Positions 49,601-56,940 of a stretch of 64,000 bases of DNA are shown piece after piece (position 1 is the first letter of the stretch; every line of letters begins with the position of its first letter). Position numbers and translations under genes: made by a program. Source of the DNA: Debaryomyces hansenii CBS767 (lineage: Eukaryota; Ascomycota; Pichiomycetes; Serinales; Debaryomycetaceae); assembly GCF_000006445.2 (NCBI RefSeq), contig NC_006044.2, positions 186,001 through 250,000 of the forward strand, in the 5' to 3' direction. The notes below the pieces were generated by a model that saw nothing but the letters and a program-made list of their open reading frames with translations, searched no databases and was not told where the DNA came from.

Positions 49601-50283
49601 TCCATATTTCTGTTATCATCGTCTTGGGTTGCTGATCCACTGACAACTTCAGCAGAATCGTGACCGTCTGTATCTTTCGTTTCAAAGCTCGATGGCTTAA
49701 CTACCCCGGTTGTCGTTCTAGGTGAGAGATCTGGTTGGCTACGCCCGCTGTCGCCAGCAGCCGTTTGATCTTGAGGATCTAATTTATTCTTCTTAATAGC
49801 CTCCTCGAATTGATTAGGTGCAATTGTATCGTCTTCTACATCGTCTTTCAAATCGTCTTTCACATCGTCTTTCACATCGTCTTTCACGTCGTCTTTCACG
49901 TCGTCTTTCACGTCGTCTTTCACATCGTCATCGTTTCCAATCACAACTTCCGATGGCTCGTGTTCGGGCTCTTTTTCAAGAATCTTCAATTCCTCTGAAA
50001 TTTCTCCTCCTTCCACCACCAGGCTCTTTCTCAATATCTTGTCGTCCGTAAAACTGGCTGACATTTTGGCCATGGATGATATAGCGTCATCGACCAGTTT
50101 ATTGTGTGGAAGAGCCTCGGTGCCGCCAGTGATCAATACACTAGTTCGACGGTGTTTATCGGGGAAATTTTCCATTTCAATATGTGGTCCAGACGAATCA
50201 TTGGCATTCGTTGATGTAGGAGCTTTCTCAGCGGGGCCTGAATTGTTCGTCGAATGGGACTTTTTATTTTGTTTACGTGCCAT
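43672..50283 (-). CDS. SEC16: COPII scaffold protein Sec16
   Basis: Encodes 2203 residues from the ATG at 50283-50281 (S. cerevisiae Sec16 2195); the frame extends 12 codons upstream only via a TTG. Sec16 sits on ER exit sites and organises COPII coat assembly. The N-terminal half is disordered and has two tandem repeats (DDVK and LPW units). The central conserved domain is at about 1030-1440 (NPNALLQRQFPIFNWSSSKN, KDVEKWLESYNEFL, LALSGQIIASQICLILAGLP). The C-terminal part has WWPGFLARK, KAIRAKLGEKNKFVYDEKLKRWIDKS and the final RRGYVNLLDQK, all typical of Sec16. PYAP/KYAP motifs recur throughout the low-complexity regions. Confidence 0.94.
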   Translation of the reverse strand: MARKQNKKSHSTNNSGPAEKAPTSTNANDSSGPHIEMENFPDKHRRTSVLITGGTEALPHNKLVDDAISSMAKMSASFTDDKILRKSLVVEGGEISEELKILEKEPEHEPSEVVIGNDDDVKDDVKDDVKDDVKDDVKDDVKDDLKDDVEDDTIAPNQFEEAIKKNKLDPQDQTAAGDSGRSQPDLSPRTTTGVVKPSSFETKDTDGHDSAEVVSGSATQDDDNRNMDHDPITLVGDKRKSELQEYIPQTEADKEETKDFDPAQEDLTSADKAGKDQTPKVSDASEAKIDSLPWGPETLTDAKLPWETEDTNSDNKTADPIPWEQGSSDEASKNDDNLPWESNKNDAPSSQADNDKLPWESDINDAPSSQAGDDNLPWDSNTNDAPSSQAGDGNLPWDSNTNDAPSSQAEDDKLPWESDINNDVPASQEDPENKESNDSTNVDDLFGGSHNIDFLKEIQKQEESKDTDEVLLDSSENTPSAQPSSQDQDTSQDMRNYSTTQTDISHSEENKLALQSKNVPKGENEKTTENLDIHRPQDTDHFDDLFQNDDHDFLQEVGSSDNKSDPFKFPPDNSAPENKDSDKFETQNKSLDFLEMDDDLLDDEFLEDDTTSQTQTLKSKSNKQTYLPSTTNPSTTPVVPTQEKPKGSAMNKKKNDAYDFPDSLIAHKFKPAARSTNKYAPGSSNHNSPPVASMPPKLHSPSMNAVGSVPVPNEKQATMSQPLSAAVSTQGLQKKSFFEDLPIPVQKQPVKPARAALPRSQMSQSISPTVNPAQPQLQKPVVNPYAKPAMNTVVSPPMNYAQPPGMPQVTNNRGGSHLPAGMVAPPPPSQITGNNNVLPHAQPQPFPNMQNQNLGQNTNSYAPSRKISNPSPNLINTALPKVQGAQSATSPYVPNAGPYAPSSHKRTLSRASSLIGAKSKEVNPYAPASINVPNAQQGISHGIMMPNTASPTAPPAVMNNSIHGRRRGVSNVKSNFYHKEQTAPKVENPNALLQRQFPIFNWSSSKNIAYLIPSAVTNTYNRTSESVNVTDIKYVLKDSHYLSTFPGPFNKLKTKKKDVEKWLESYNEFLIQNNTGMKQDEVLVSQILLALVRFNGDCKSDDFTKAACAVLNPSVDYANDNTHMDMNPISTLANAYRLDNTGINIIWSLLQIGNTEKALEFCLSKGDWALGLMIARFEGPEKFGKVASDYARTTFPFQKSQSKVHHLMPIMLKLFAGNFKSAIDDITNVQAEGEWFIQNWRELVSLVVINKPQHGHEFLCEFSKLLALSGQIIASQICLILAGLPLSSIPSQANGILFSVIGFGSHSFAYSETYEYAMQLSTTNIPPTGFAHLLPLKLKHAQVLADYGLFTESQKYCDAISSIIKATGRSSFFNPVAFQEFQNLLMRISQSGASDLGWFGSKKLTLDKMWDQLDKFIGGDESKAKSGENGTFSKFSPAVSRAPSSLDITSLNNHYPQTLPQVRPDHIRDPLVTTNSAPGTSSENSVLKLNGMSHSRPPPSLYSNNSTTSIQKYAPSSSQVTPKPTLTRNDQLFSSQQQVGNPVYESLQQSRMAPNNSSSQYLPMNQGQSENIKAPSKYSANPQKVYSNNNGSLPYMNPSAQFSSLSIASHQSLHMGISGVNANPLTSVKRPSISNSFSESHVNSNPISGHKHTSSLQSDISLDYPSEFKSMPKPASDNPIAPDTHLSLKRDTENVPETITESRESEKSSELRDSSNSLTMPLEEGHSTVEDLTLPQAPPPKGHSKPNIASSSVAPKKARARANPYAPGAVASRSGGNNKYGPQSSDKYTSKKENTSMLVDTPSDISYNDIFNYGGYKVPKKTEINDTETLHDRNEVKEAPNQESIDTKEEASKTNSYIYPEPPKVASTSQSRNINVDESFDGENINDHDFETSSLHTPNANVPASNLNNSFRTNEKESMFHPYQEGENKSRRTSNFGVDSSFGDFPIPGSPDLTTRANSVIGGPGGLFSSRLSQSQQSALYQQYEVQDDTVKEYIPVVDEEEDEDSEDESLKKEKRKKEEQERQARIEADRAKQRQDAVASQRNQTWWPGFLARKNDDKPKAIRAKLGEKNKFVYDEKLKRWIDKSIPLEEQLKSSAPPPPPAAKKKPTEGSSSSISKPSSSSTPLGPAKQDMAPPASNSLNSAPLLGPSQSRPSQSGPPPPAGPSLANAGLDDLLSLGGGPSSGRKTKKGPRRGYVNLLDQK
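49015..49290 (-). repeat. 57-bp tandem repeats in SEC16 encoding LPW units
   Basis: The word CCCATGGAAG (antisense of LPWE/D codons) recurs at 49035, 49092, 49149, 49206 and 49263, exactly 57 bp apart, so each unit encodes 19 residues (such as LPWESDINDAPSSQAGDD). Three further LPW or IPW motifs without the full unit continue to about 49420. Confidence 0.85.
49829..49924 (-). repeat. 12-bp tandem repeats in SEC16 encoding DDVK
   Basis: About eight 12-bp units (ATCGTCTTTCAC and variants on the plus strand) encode a (DDVK)n run near the N-terminus of Sec16. It is a coding minisatellite, likely to vary in length between strains. Confidence 0.85.
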
Positions 50284-51980
50284 TATTGCTATATATAGAT
50301 AGTTTCGGTGATTCTTCAATGATGACCAGATACACTTACCACCATATATATCAATTATCCAATTAATACGTATTAGCGCTGGGATGATCTAATACTTGCT
50401 TGTATCGTGTTATTATGGACGCTGCGACGATCCGCCAGGACCATCTTTTTCGGACACGTGATGCAACCCATTTCTGGTCCCCCACACTAGGCCATTTGCA
50501 GCTATGGAGGAGATGGTTGGATAGGTATATGGTTGTTGGAGGTTTGTCAGACGGTTGTTGCATAGTTATTACATCGTTGTTGGATGGATATATGATATAA
50601 ATGTAGTGAAAAAAAGTTACTGAAAAGAGTGAATATAATTGTGTCGAATTGCAAAAATCTTATAAAGTTGAAATTGGCCGGTGCTAAATAGTTAAATAAG
50701 TATCAACTCGGACTATAAACCATAAGCTATACAGTTATACATGCTATATCACACTATGTCATGCCAAGTCATGTATTGTACGGAATGTTTGGTTCCGGTA
50801 GTATGATTCCTATGAGTAAGGAGTTCGAACAAAGGTGGTTATCAGCTATATGGAACATGAACAATATGAACATTGGACCTATTTCTAACCTTTGAAAGTA
50901 CACATATAGGTCAGATGACAATGGTTATCTTGAAGCCTCGAAGCTAAAACTCATGTCCATACTTTATAATTTTGCAATTGTGCACCTTTTGCATCCTTCG
51001 CTGCATCTTTGGACCTAAACATACTAGTACAATAGCCAATACCGATACCGACGGCTATACAGCAATACGACAACCAAAACAGCCAAAACAACCAACCAAT
51101 CAAGCAACCAAACAATCAAAACAGCCCCATACACCAAACGTCTATTATTCCCCTACCTGGTGCCATTTACGTATATGTGTAGACACCCCGCCCCGCACGG
51201 CTCGCATCGCATGCACCGCTTATCCGTTCGTCTGTGCCCATCACTATACTCACCAATAAAACCATCCATCTTACACACTACATCCCGACCCTCTACTATC
51301 TGTTTCTATTCTACATTGACCATGTATCGTCATCTCAATCACACCCCGCTGCACCTCATCTCTACTTCGCATTATCTCGCTAGTACAAATAAACGAGCCA
51401 GTAAAGCGTTTCCCCAAGAAAGCCACCTTACTTCTCCACCACCACCTGGAAACCACCCACACTAACAAATATATACTTCATCCGTATCTATGGCACGTGT
51501 ACGACTCTCTCATATCACTAACAGCTGCTTGGCACCATATAACTTCTATGCTCATTACGATGCACACGTCCTTCGGTACAAAATACTCGCGCACTTGAAT
51601 AATGGTGATGGAAAAATCCATAATAAATACTAAAAATAGCTCTTCCATTGCAGCTTGAGCAGTTTATGTCAATACTCTATTAAATATAGTATTATATAAT
51701 CAAATAGGAGTATCCTTCACATCATCTAGTGAAAAGTCAAAGATTGATTACTTTTAAGTGGGCTAATAAGAAAAAAAATATATTTAGGTGACGCTTTTTG
51801 GAGTTATTAATAAGTAATACAGACGGATATTAGTCGATTGAAAAAAACGACACAACCGGTTGATTTCTTGAGAAATTTTATAAGAATTGACGCAAACAAT
51901 TGATTAAGCTTGAGACGGATAAGAATAGAGACCGTCGACTAGGATTCGAGACTTGATTGACAGATAAACATTGATATACG
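50284..51980. other. Divergent SEC16-RLM1 intergenic region, 1.7 kb
   Basis: No supported gene. About 51040-51480 is markedly A/C-rich on the plus strand (words such as CAACCAAAACAGCC), giving several spurious frames, among them a 101-codon one that starts with CTG at 51160. A TTCGAAC near 50825 is not part of a tRNA. The right part holds the RLM1 promoter, with a MEF2-type site at 51630-51639. Confidence 0.5.
51630..51639 (+). promoter_or_regulatory. Rlm1/MEF2-type site (CTAAAAATAG) upstream of RLM1
   Basis: CTAAAAATAG fits CTA(A/T)4TAG, the binding site of MEF2-type MADS factors including Rlm1. It is 342 bp upstream of the RLM1 ATG, suggesting autoregulation. Confidence 0.55.
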
Positions 51981-53531
51981 ATGGGTAGAAGAAAGATTGA
52001 GATTCAGCCGCTCACGGACGATAGAAATAGGACGGTAACGTTTGTCAAGCGGAAAGCGGGTCTTTTCAAGAAGGCCCACGAATTGGCGGTGTTGTGCCAG
52101 GTGGATTTGGCGGTGATCATCGTGGGGAACAACAACAAGGTGTATGAGTTCAGCTCTGTTGATACGAAGGAATTGATCGATATGTACCAGGGAATCAAGC
52201 CCCATGAATCGAAATCGCCGGCAAACTACGGAAATTACAAGAAGAAGAGACATTTGAACCAAGCACATTTTCCAATTGACGATGAGATGTCGATTGAGGA
52301 CGAAAATGAGTCTGAATACGACAGCGAGACCCCTGAGCCCAAGCGCCAGAAGAAGGACGATGGCGATGACAAATGGAAGAGAGGGAAGAGTGAGAGGCGA
52401 TACAGCTCGCGTAGACCCACGCCGCCATCGCATCTTTCTCTCTCAGGGGGATCGACAGCGGGCATGGCATACAGACAGACGCCCGGCAATACACAAGGCA
52501 ATGACGATATCGACGATCGTGAAACCATTCACAAGGGAACTACGTCGCATACACGAGACAACTCTACCGCATCGAACGTTTCGGTGAACCAAAGACCCGT
52601 TTTGAGGGTTCAGATTCCAATTGACGCCAAGAACAGCGACAATAACGACAGCGCAAAGACCATCACAGCCATCGACACCAACCTTCAGAACAACCTGTCG
52701 ATTGACCCCAATAATAAGACAAACAGTATTAATACAAACAAGGGCCACAACACTGGTAGCCATGCGATGGCACCAAACATCAATAAGTATCCGAGCTTCA
52801 GCTCGTTTAAATCGCCCGATAACCACAAACCAATAACCACCTTACCATTACCGATACAGAACAAGTCGCAAACCTCATCGCCATCGAGTGCCACAGCACC
52901 ATCGTTACCGATGAGTGGGATGACTTCATTTTTTGGGTCGCTTCCCCAGCCATCACCCTCGATCCAATATCCGAATAATTCGATACTACCGACCCCCATA
53001 CTTAACCAGGTGATCAATCCACAATATGGGCTGCATCAGAACCAGGGCCAACACTCGCATCAATATCAACAGAATAGCCACGGCGGTCCTAACAACGAGA
53101 ACCAAAACCTGTTGGCGCCGTCGACCAATAACCCTAACGTAAAGCAGCGACTGCTCTTATCTGGCACACAGTACCACCCCAACCAGGGGGGTGAACAATC
53201 GCCTGTATCAGGCCTACCTTCGCGCTACGTCAACGAACTATTCCCGTCGCCTTCTAACTTCTATGTGCCGCAGGATTGGTCCAACTCCGGCACGGGGATG
53301 ACACCCATAAACACATCGATGCCCCAGTATTTCATGAACATGATTCCTTCAAGCGGCGGCCAGCCGAATGCCCGAGCGCAGTTCCAGGCCCTGTCACAGG
53401 GGCAGATGAAAACGGAAAACCTCACGTCTCCCCTTCAGTTCATGGGTCCGTTCAGCACCCCCAGCACCACAACCAACCCTTACAGTAACACCCCCAGCAA
53501 CGGCCCTAACTCTGACAAAAAGACTAAGTGA
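51981..53531 (+). CDS. RLM1: MEF2-type MADS-box factor of the cell-wall integrity pathway
   Basis: Encodes 516 residues. The first 60 are a perfect MEF2/SRF-type MADS box ([58 protein letters not shown]). In S. cerevisiae, Rlm1 is activated by the MAP kinase Slt2/Mpk1 and drives cell-wall genes; Smp1 is a paralogue, so RLM1 is the likelier but not certain name. After the box the protein is acidic, then Asn/Gln/Pro/Ser-rich, with many S-P and T-P motifs as MAP-kinase targets. The gene is visibly richer in G and C than its neighbours, and the tail holds at least five in-frame CTG codons, all outside the MADS box. Confidence 0.88.
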   Translation: MGRRKIEIQPLTDDRNRTVTFVKRKAGLFKKAHELAVLCQVDLAVIIVGNNNKVYEFSSVDTKELIDMYQGIKPHESKSPANYGNYKKKRHLNQAHFPIDDEMSIEDENESEYDSETPEPKRQKKDDGDDKWKRGKSERRYSSRRPTPPSHLSLSGGSTAGMAYRQTPGNTQGNDDIDDRETIHKGTTSHTRDNSTASNVSVNQRPVLRVQIPIDAKNSDNNDSAKTITAIDTNLQNNLSIDPNNKTNSINTNKGHNTGSHAMAPNINKYPSFSSFKSPDNHKPITTLPLPIQNKSQTSSPSSATAPSLPMSGMTSFFGSLPQPSPSIQYPNNSILPTPILNQVINPQYGLHQNQGQHSHQYQQNSHGGPNNENQNLLAPSTNNPNVKQRLLLSGTQYHPNQGGEQSPVSGLPSRYVNELFPSPSNFYVPQDWSNSGTGMTPINTSMPQYFMNMIPSSGGQPNARAQFQALSQGQMKTENLTSPLQFMGPFSTPSTTTNPYSNTPSNGPNSDKKTK

Positions 53532-54185
53532 CCTGGCAGCAAAAATCTATAAAGCTATTGAAACTTAGCTAATTGTATAGTACCAAGTGTATAATAGTAT
53601 AACAATTTCTAATGTATGAGTATTTGATTTCGCGAGATATGATGTCTTGGGTGGTTTATAGTTTGTATCTGAAACCCTGTCCAACCATCCATTAGCTCAC
53701 AGACCGGTCATCTCTCTGATGACCAAGTACTTCCCAATATCCCACAAGCTACGATATTATCTTCATCTCTTCCACCTACAAGCATTGGTTTTTTCCCTCA
53801 GAATTCTCTACAGATTCAATTAACATCTTGAATCATACTTCTTAAGATAACTACAACCTATCACTCTCTGCCACTCTCTGCCAGTCATGTCGCTCTCTGT
53901 CATCTGCATCCAACTTGTCAGTACAAGTCCCATTGCAGCCATTATTAGGGTTCCAGCCCGAGATTCCAAATGATCAGAAACCAGTCACAATATGAACGTC
54001 GCACGCATCTTTTCTGGCTCATTTCGCACTCGAATTTTTCACGTTAACTATGATTTCTGCCGGCACCATACAGTATTGTGCGACTGAGTACTAACCAGGT
54101 GAAAAAATCATCAATTTCTTTGACTTATAAAACTTTTCAGAGATTTTAGCTCTTAATTCAGAAGGCATAGGTAGACCAGTACAAG
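53532..54185 (+). promoter_or_regulatory. RPS6 promoter region with a Tbf1-type site
   Basis: TTAGGGTT at 53945-53952, about 234 bp upstream of the RPS6 ATG, fits the Tbf1 site used in ribosomal protein promoters of CTG-clade yeasts (Tbf1 with Cbf1, as I recall). CACTCTCTGC is repeated in tandem near 53864-53890. The leader before the ATG is A/T-rich with no intervening ATG seen close to it. Confidence 0.45.
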
Positions 54186-55334
54186 ATGAAGGTATGTTAC
54201 ATGATATCATCACATATTATACTATAATACACCGTCGAAAGTAATCAGAATAATCAGTCCCCATTTATATATTACATTAAACCGAGTAGAAGGAATTATG
54301 GCATGAACAATGAAAAATCGGTATTGGAGTGAAAAATATGATTATGTGTTGAATGGAGAATAAATATCAATCCCAATAGTAGTAGACATGATATGTGGAT
54401 GGCAATGATGGCGATTGGGATATCGTTAGCCAGGACATTAATAGTGGGACAATATGGCCAAACGCACTTAGGGAAAATTTTTTTCAGCGCATTTTCATTG
54501 AATGAGATGATCAGGGACCACTAGATACAACGAGATTGAAAAACGATGAAGGGTGGAATCGACAGGAGTGTATTATAGAATAATTAGGAAGATTGGATGA
54601 ATGCAGAAGCAAGATACTAACAACAGTAGTTAAATATTTCTTATCCAGCCAACGGTACTCAAAAGTGTATCGATATTGAAGACGAACACAAATTACGTGT
54701 TTTCTACGAAAAGCGTATGGGCCAAGAAGTCGAAGGTGACACCGTCGGTGATGAATTCAAAGGTTACATTTTCAGAATCACTGGTGGTAACGACAAGCAA
54801 GGTTTCCCAATGAAACAAGGTGTCATGCACCCAACCAGAGTTAAGTTATTATTAGCCAAGGGTCACTCTTGTTACAGACCAAGAAGAACTGGTGAACGTA
54901 AGAGAAAGTCCGTTAGAGGTTGTATCGTTGCTCAAGATTTAGCTGTCTTAGCTTTATCTGTTGTCAAGCAAGGTGACTCTGACATTGAAGGTTTAACCGA
55001 CACTACCACCCCAAAGAGATTAGGTCCAAAGAGAGCTAACAACATTAGAAAGTTCTTTGGTTTAACCAAGGAAGATGATGTCAGACAATTCGTTGTCAGA
55101 CGTGAAGTCGTCAAGGGCGATAAGAAATACACCAAGGCCCCAAAGATTCAACGTTTAGTTACTCCACAAACTTTACAAAGAAAGAGAGCATTAAAGGCTC
55201 AAAAGGTCAAGAACGCTCAACAACAAAGAGATGCTGCTGCTGAATACGCTCAATTATTAGCTCAACGTTTACACGAACGTAAGGCTGAAAGAGCTGAAAT
55301 CAAGAAGAGAAGAGCTTCTTCCTTAAAGGCTTAA
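54186..55334 (+). CDS. RPS6: 40S ribosomal protein S6 (eS6), one intron
   Basis: The gene is split: exon 1 is ATGAAG (54186-54191) and exon 2 runs 54630-55334, joining to 236 residues, the same length as S. cerevisiae Rps6. Exon 2 begins [20 protein letters not shown], the known Rps6 N-terminus, so a start at the later ATG at 54717 would be wrong. The core ([46 protein letters not shown]) and the C-terminal phosphorylation tail [10 protein letters not shown] are present. It is a small-subunit protein and a target of TORC1 signalling. Codon bias is extreme and I find no in-frame CTG. An intron right after the second codon is the known position in yeast RPS6. Confidence 0.97.
54192..54629 (+). 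other. RPS6 intron, 438 bp
   Basis: The donor is GTATGT at 54192-54197, the branch point TACTAAC at 54615-54621, and the acceptor TAG ends at 54629. The branch-to-acceptor distance is only 8 bases, and an earlier AG (54625-54626) would put a stop in frame, so the second AG is used. The intron is phase 0. I see no box C/D pair that would mark a snoRNA. Confidence 0.93.
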
Positions 55335-55507
55335 ATTAGTACATAATTGTAATTTAATTTTCTTTTTGATTTTATACGTTTACATCTAATTTTTGTTTAT
55401 TTTGTGTACTTAATAAAATATATCGGTTATCTAAAGATAAAATCCTGACTAATGTATGCATTTGTATTATATCTATAAACATAGTAGTACATAACAGTTA
55501 TTGGATT

Positions 55508-56746
55508 TTAATGCGGGCCAATTTGATTTGGTTTCTTGGAAATGGGCTCTTCTCCATCTTGCGTTCCCTCTCTTTTTCTTGCTAACCGTTTTATATTATC
55601 GTAAACCTCGTCCGTTGTTAAATTTGATGAGTATGTGAAGTTCTTACGGACAAAGTTGTCTTGTTGTTCTTTGTAACGAGGATCTCTCAATAGCACTTTT
55701 AGGTGATTATCGAATTGCAGTTCTGGTATAAACTTTCCGGTAATAGGACATTTTATATGGCCTGCCATATCACTTGCAGCTGAGTTGTTTGGCTTGGACT
55801 TATTTTTCAATCTCGATTCTCCAGCAGCCCTGATCTTCATACCCTTAGGCTTTGGATGCTTTGCCACTTCAGTTTCGCTTCTTTCTGGTGTGGTATCTTG
55901 GGACTCGTATTTAGGTTGTGCTTTTGCTTTTGCTAAATCTAATTCCTTCTGTTTCGATTCCAATGATCTATAAATCAAATCTTCTCTTCTTAAAGGAATC
56001 GCCAACTCCCGAACCTCGTCCACAGCATCAAATTCTATTTGCCCAACAATGGCGAAGTCCTGCCAATCAATAGACGTATATGCTAATTTTTTCTGTTCCT
56101 CCACCTTTTTCTCGTTCTGTAATTCAGCTTTATGTTGCTTATTATAATGTGCTCTGCGATAGGCAGATTCAAATATATCATCGGGGTGTGAAAGCCTTTT
56201 AATGATTTCCTGTGATTTTTCATCGTCAGAGTCAGTATACAAACTTAGGACCATTTCGTACTGTTTAACATATTTTTGGAATATCAGATGTAATGAATGC
56301 TTTTCGTGAAGAAACTCAAATTGAGCTTTATTCGACTGTTGTGTCTGGTGCGTAATTAAATGTTCCACATACTTGCTACCGTTTCGAGCTACAAAAAGAG
56401 CGGTTAACTTTATAATGTCCAAGTCTAACGATGATATAGGAGGATTCGAGGAGATAAAATGAAGTTCCAGAGGTGCTTTCACCGTCTCATTCTCAGCATT
56501 AACTACTTTAACATCTCCATCTTGCACATGAGAATCATTAACATTGCCCAATTTCCATTGATAGTAATCGTTGTAAGCATCATTCTTCTTCAAGAAGGTG
56601 AATTTTTCATTTGATCCTTCATTATTTTTTAATCTGTCCTCGAACGATGAGCCATTCTTTAATACGTAACCAACAGTTTTATCTATCGTCTCTTTCACCT
56701 CAGCAGGAGGTATCTTGATACTGCTAGGTATGATCTTGTCTGCCAT
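55508..56746 (-). CDS. PRP21: Splicing factor 3a subunit 1 homologue (Prp21)
   Basis: Encodes 412 residues. Two SURP (SWAP) modules are visible, at about residues 18-70 (KETIDKTVGYVLKNGSSFEDRL and KFTFLKKNDAYNDYYQWKL) and 105-165 (KLTALFVARNGSKYVEHL and FEFLHEKHSLHLIFQKYVKQY). After these come a charged region and the SF3A1-type C-terminal block (CPITGKFIPELQFDNHLKVLLRDPRYKEQ, read in parts). Prp21 is part of SF3a in the U2 snRNP and is needed for branch-site recognition. The S. cerevisiae protein is shorter (about 280 residues), so this one keeps more of the metazoan-like C-terminal region. Confidence 0.87.
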   Translation of the reverse strand: MADKIIPSSIKIPPAEVKETIDKTVGYVLKNGSSFEDRLKNNEGSNEKFTFLKKNDAYNDYYQWKLGNVNDSHVQDGDVKVVNAENETVKAPLELHFISSNPPISSLDLDIIKLTALFVARNGSKYVEHLITHQTQQSNKAQFEFLHEKHSLHLIFQKYVKQYEMVLSLYTDSDDEKSQEIIKRLSHPDDIFESAYRRAHYNKQHKAELQNEKKVEEQKKLAYTSIDWQDFAIVGQIEFDAVDEVRELAIPLRREDLIYRSLESKQKELDLAKAKAQPKYESQDTTPERSETEVAKHPKPKGMKIRAAGESRLKNKSKPNNSAASDMAGHIKCPITGKFIPELQFDNHLKVLLRDPRYKEQQDNFVRKNFTYSSNLTTDEVYDNIKRLARKREGTQDGEEPISKKPNQIGPH

Positions 56747-56940
56747 GTTATTTATGTTATACTTCTAGTTAATATCAACTATTATTCAATGTTGCATTCA
56801 GACTTATAAAAAAGTTATGATAAATGTATTTGACACAAAATCAGTGATAAATAATTTGATAATATTACCGATAGATGGTAATAATAGTTGATCTTTTCAC
56901 GAACTTTAATTATACACTATAGAAAAGGTTGCAACATAAC
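56747..56940. promoter_or_regulatory. PRP21-CHY/RING bidirectional promoter
   Basis: A 194-bp spacer. TATTACC (56863-56869) and GGTAATA (56877-56883) form a 7-bp inverted repeat with a 7-base loop. No other site is recognised. Confidence 0.4.

Noticed and set aside
51160..51465. 101-codon frame in the A/C-rich tract before RLM1
   Set aside because: Starts with CTG, composition reflects the skewed DNA, no motif.
52195..53017. Several long antisense frames inside RLM1
   Set aside because: They mirror the GC-rich MADS gene and have no domains; the sense strand has a perfect MADS box.
54192..54629. snoRNA inside the RPS6 intron
   Set aside because: TGATG-like words exist but no box D (CTGA) partner or terminal stem.
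54717..55334. RPS6 as an intronless 205-residue protein
   Set aside because: The missing N-terminus is found upstream in frame with a canonical branch point, acceptor, donor and two-codon first exon.
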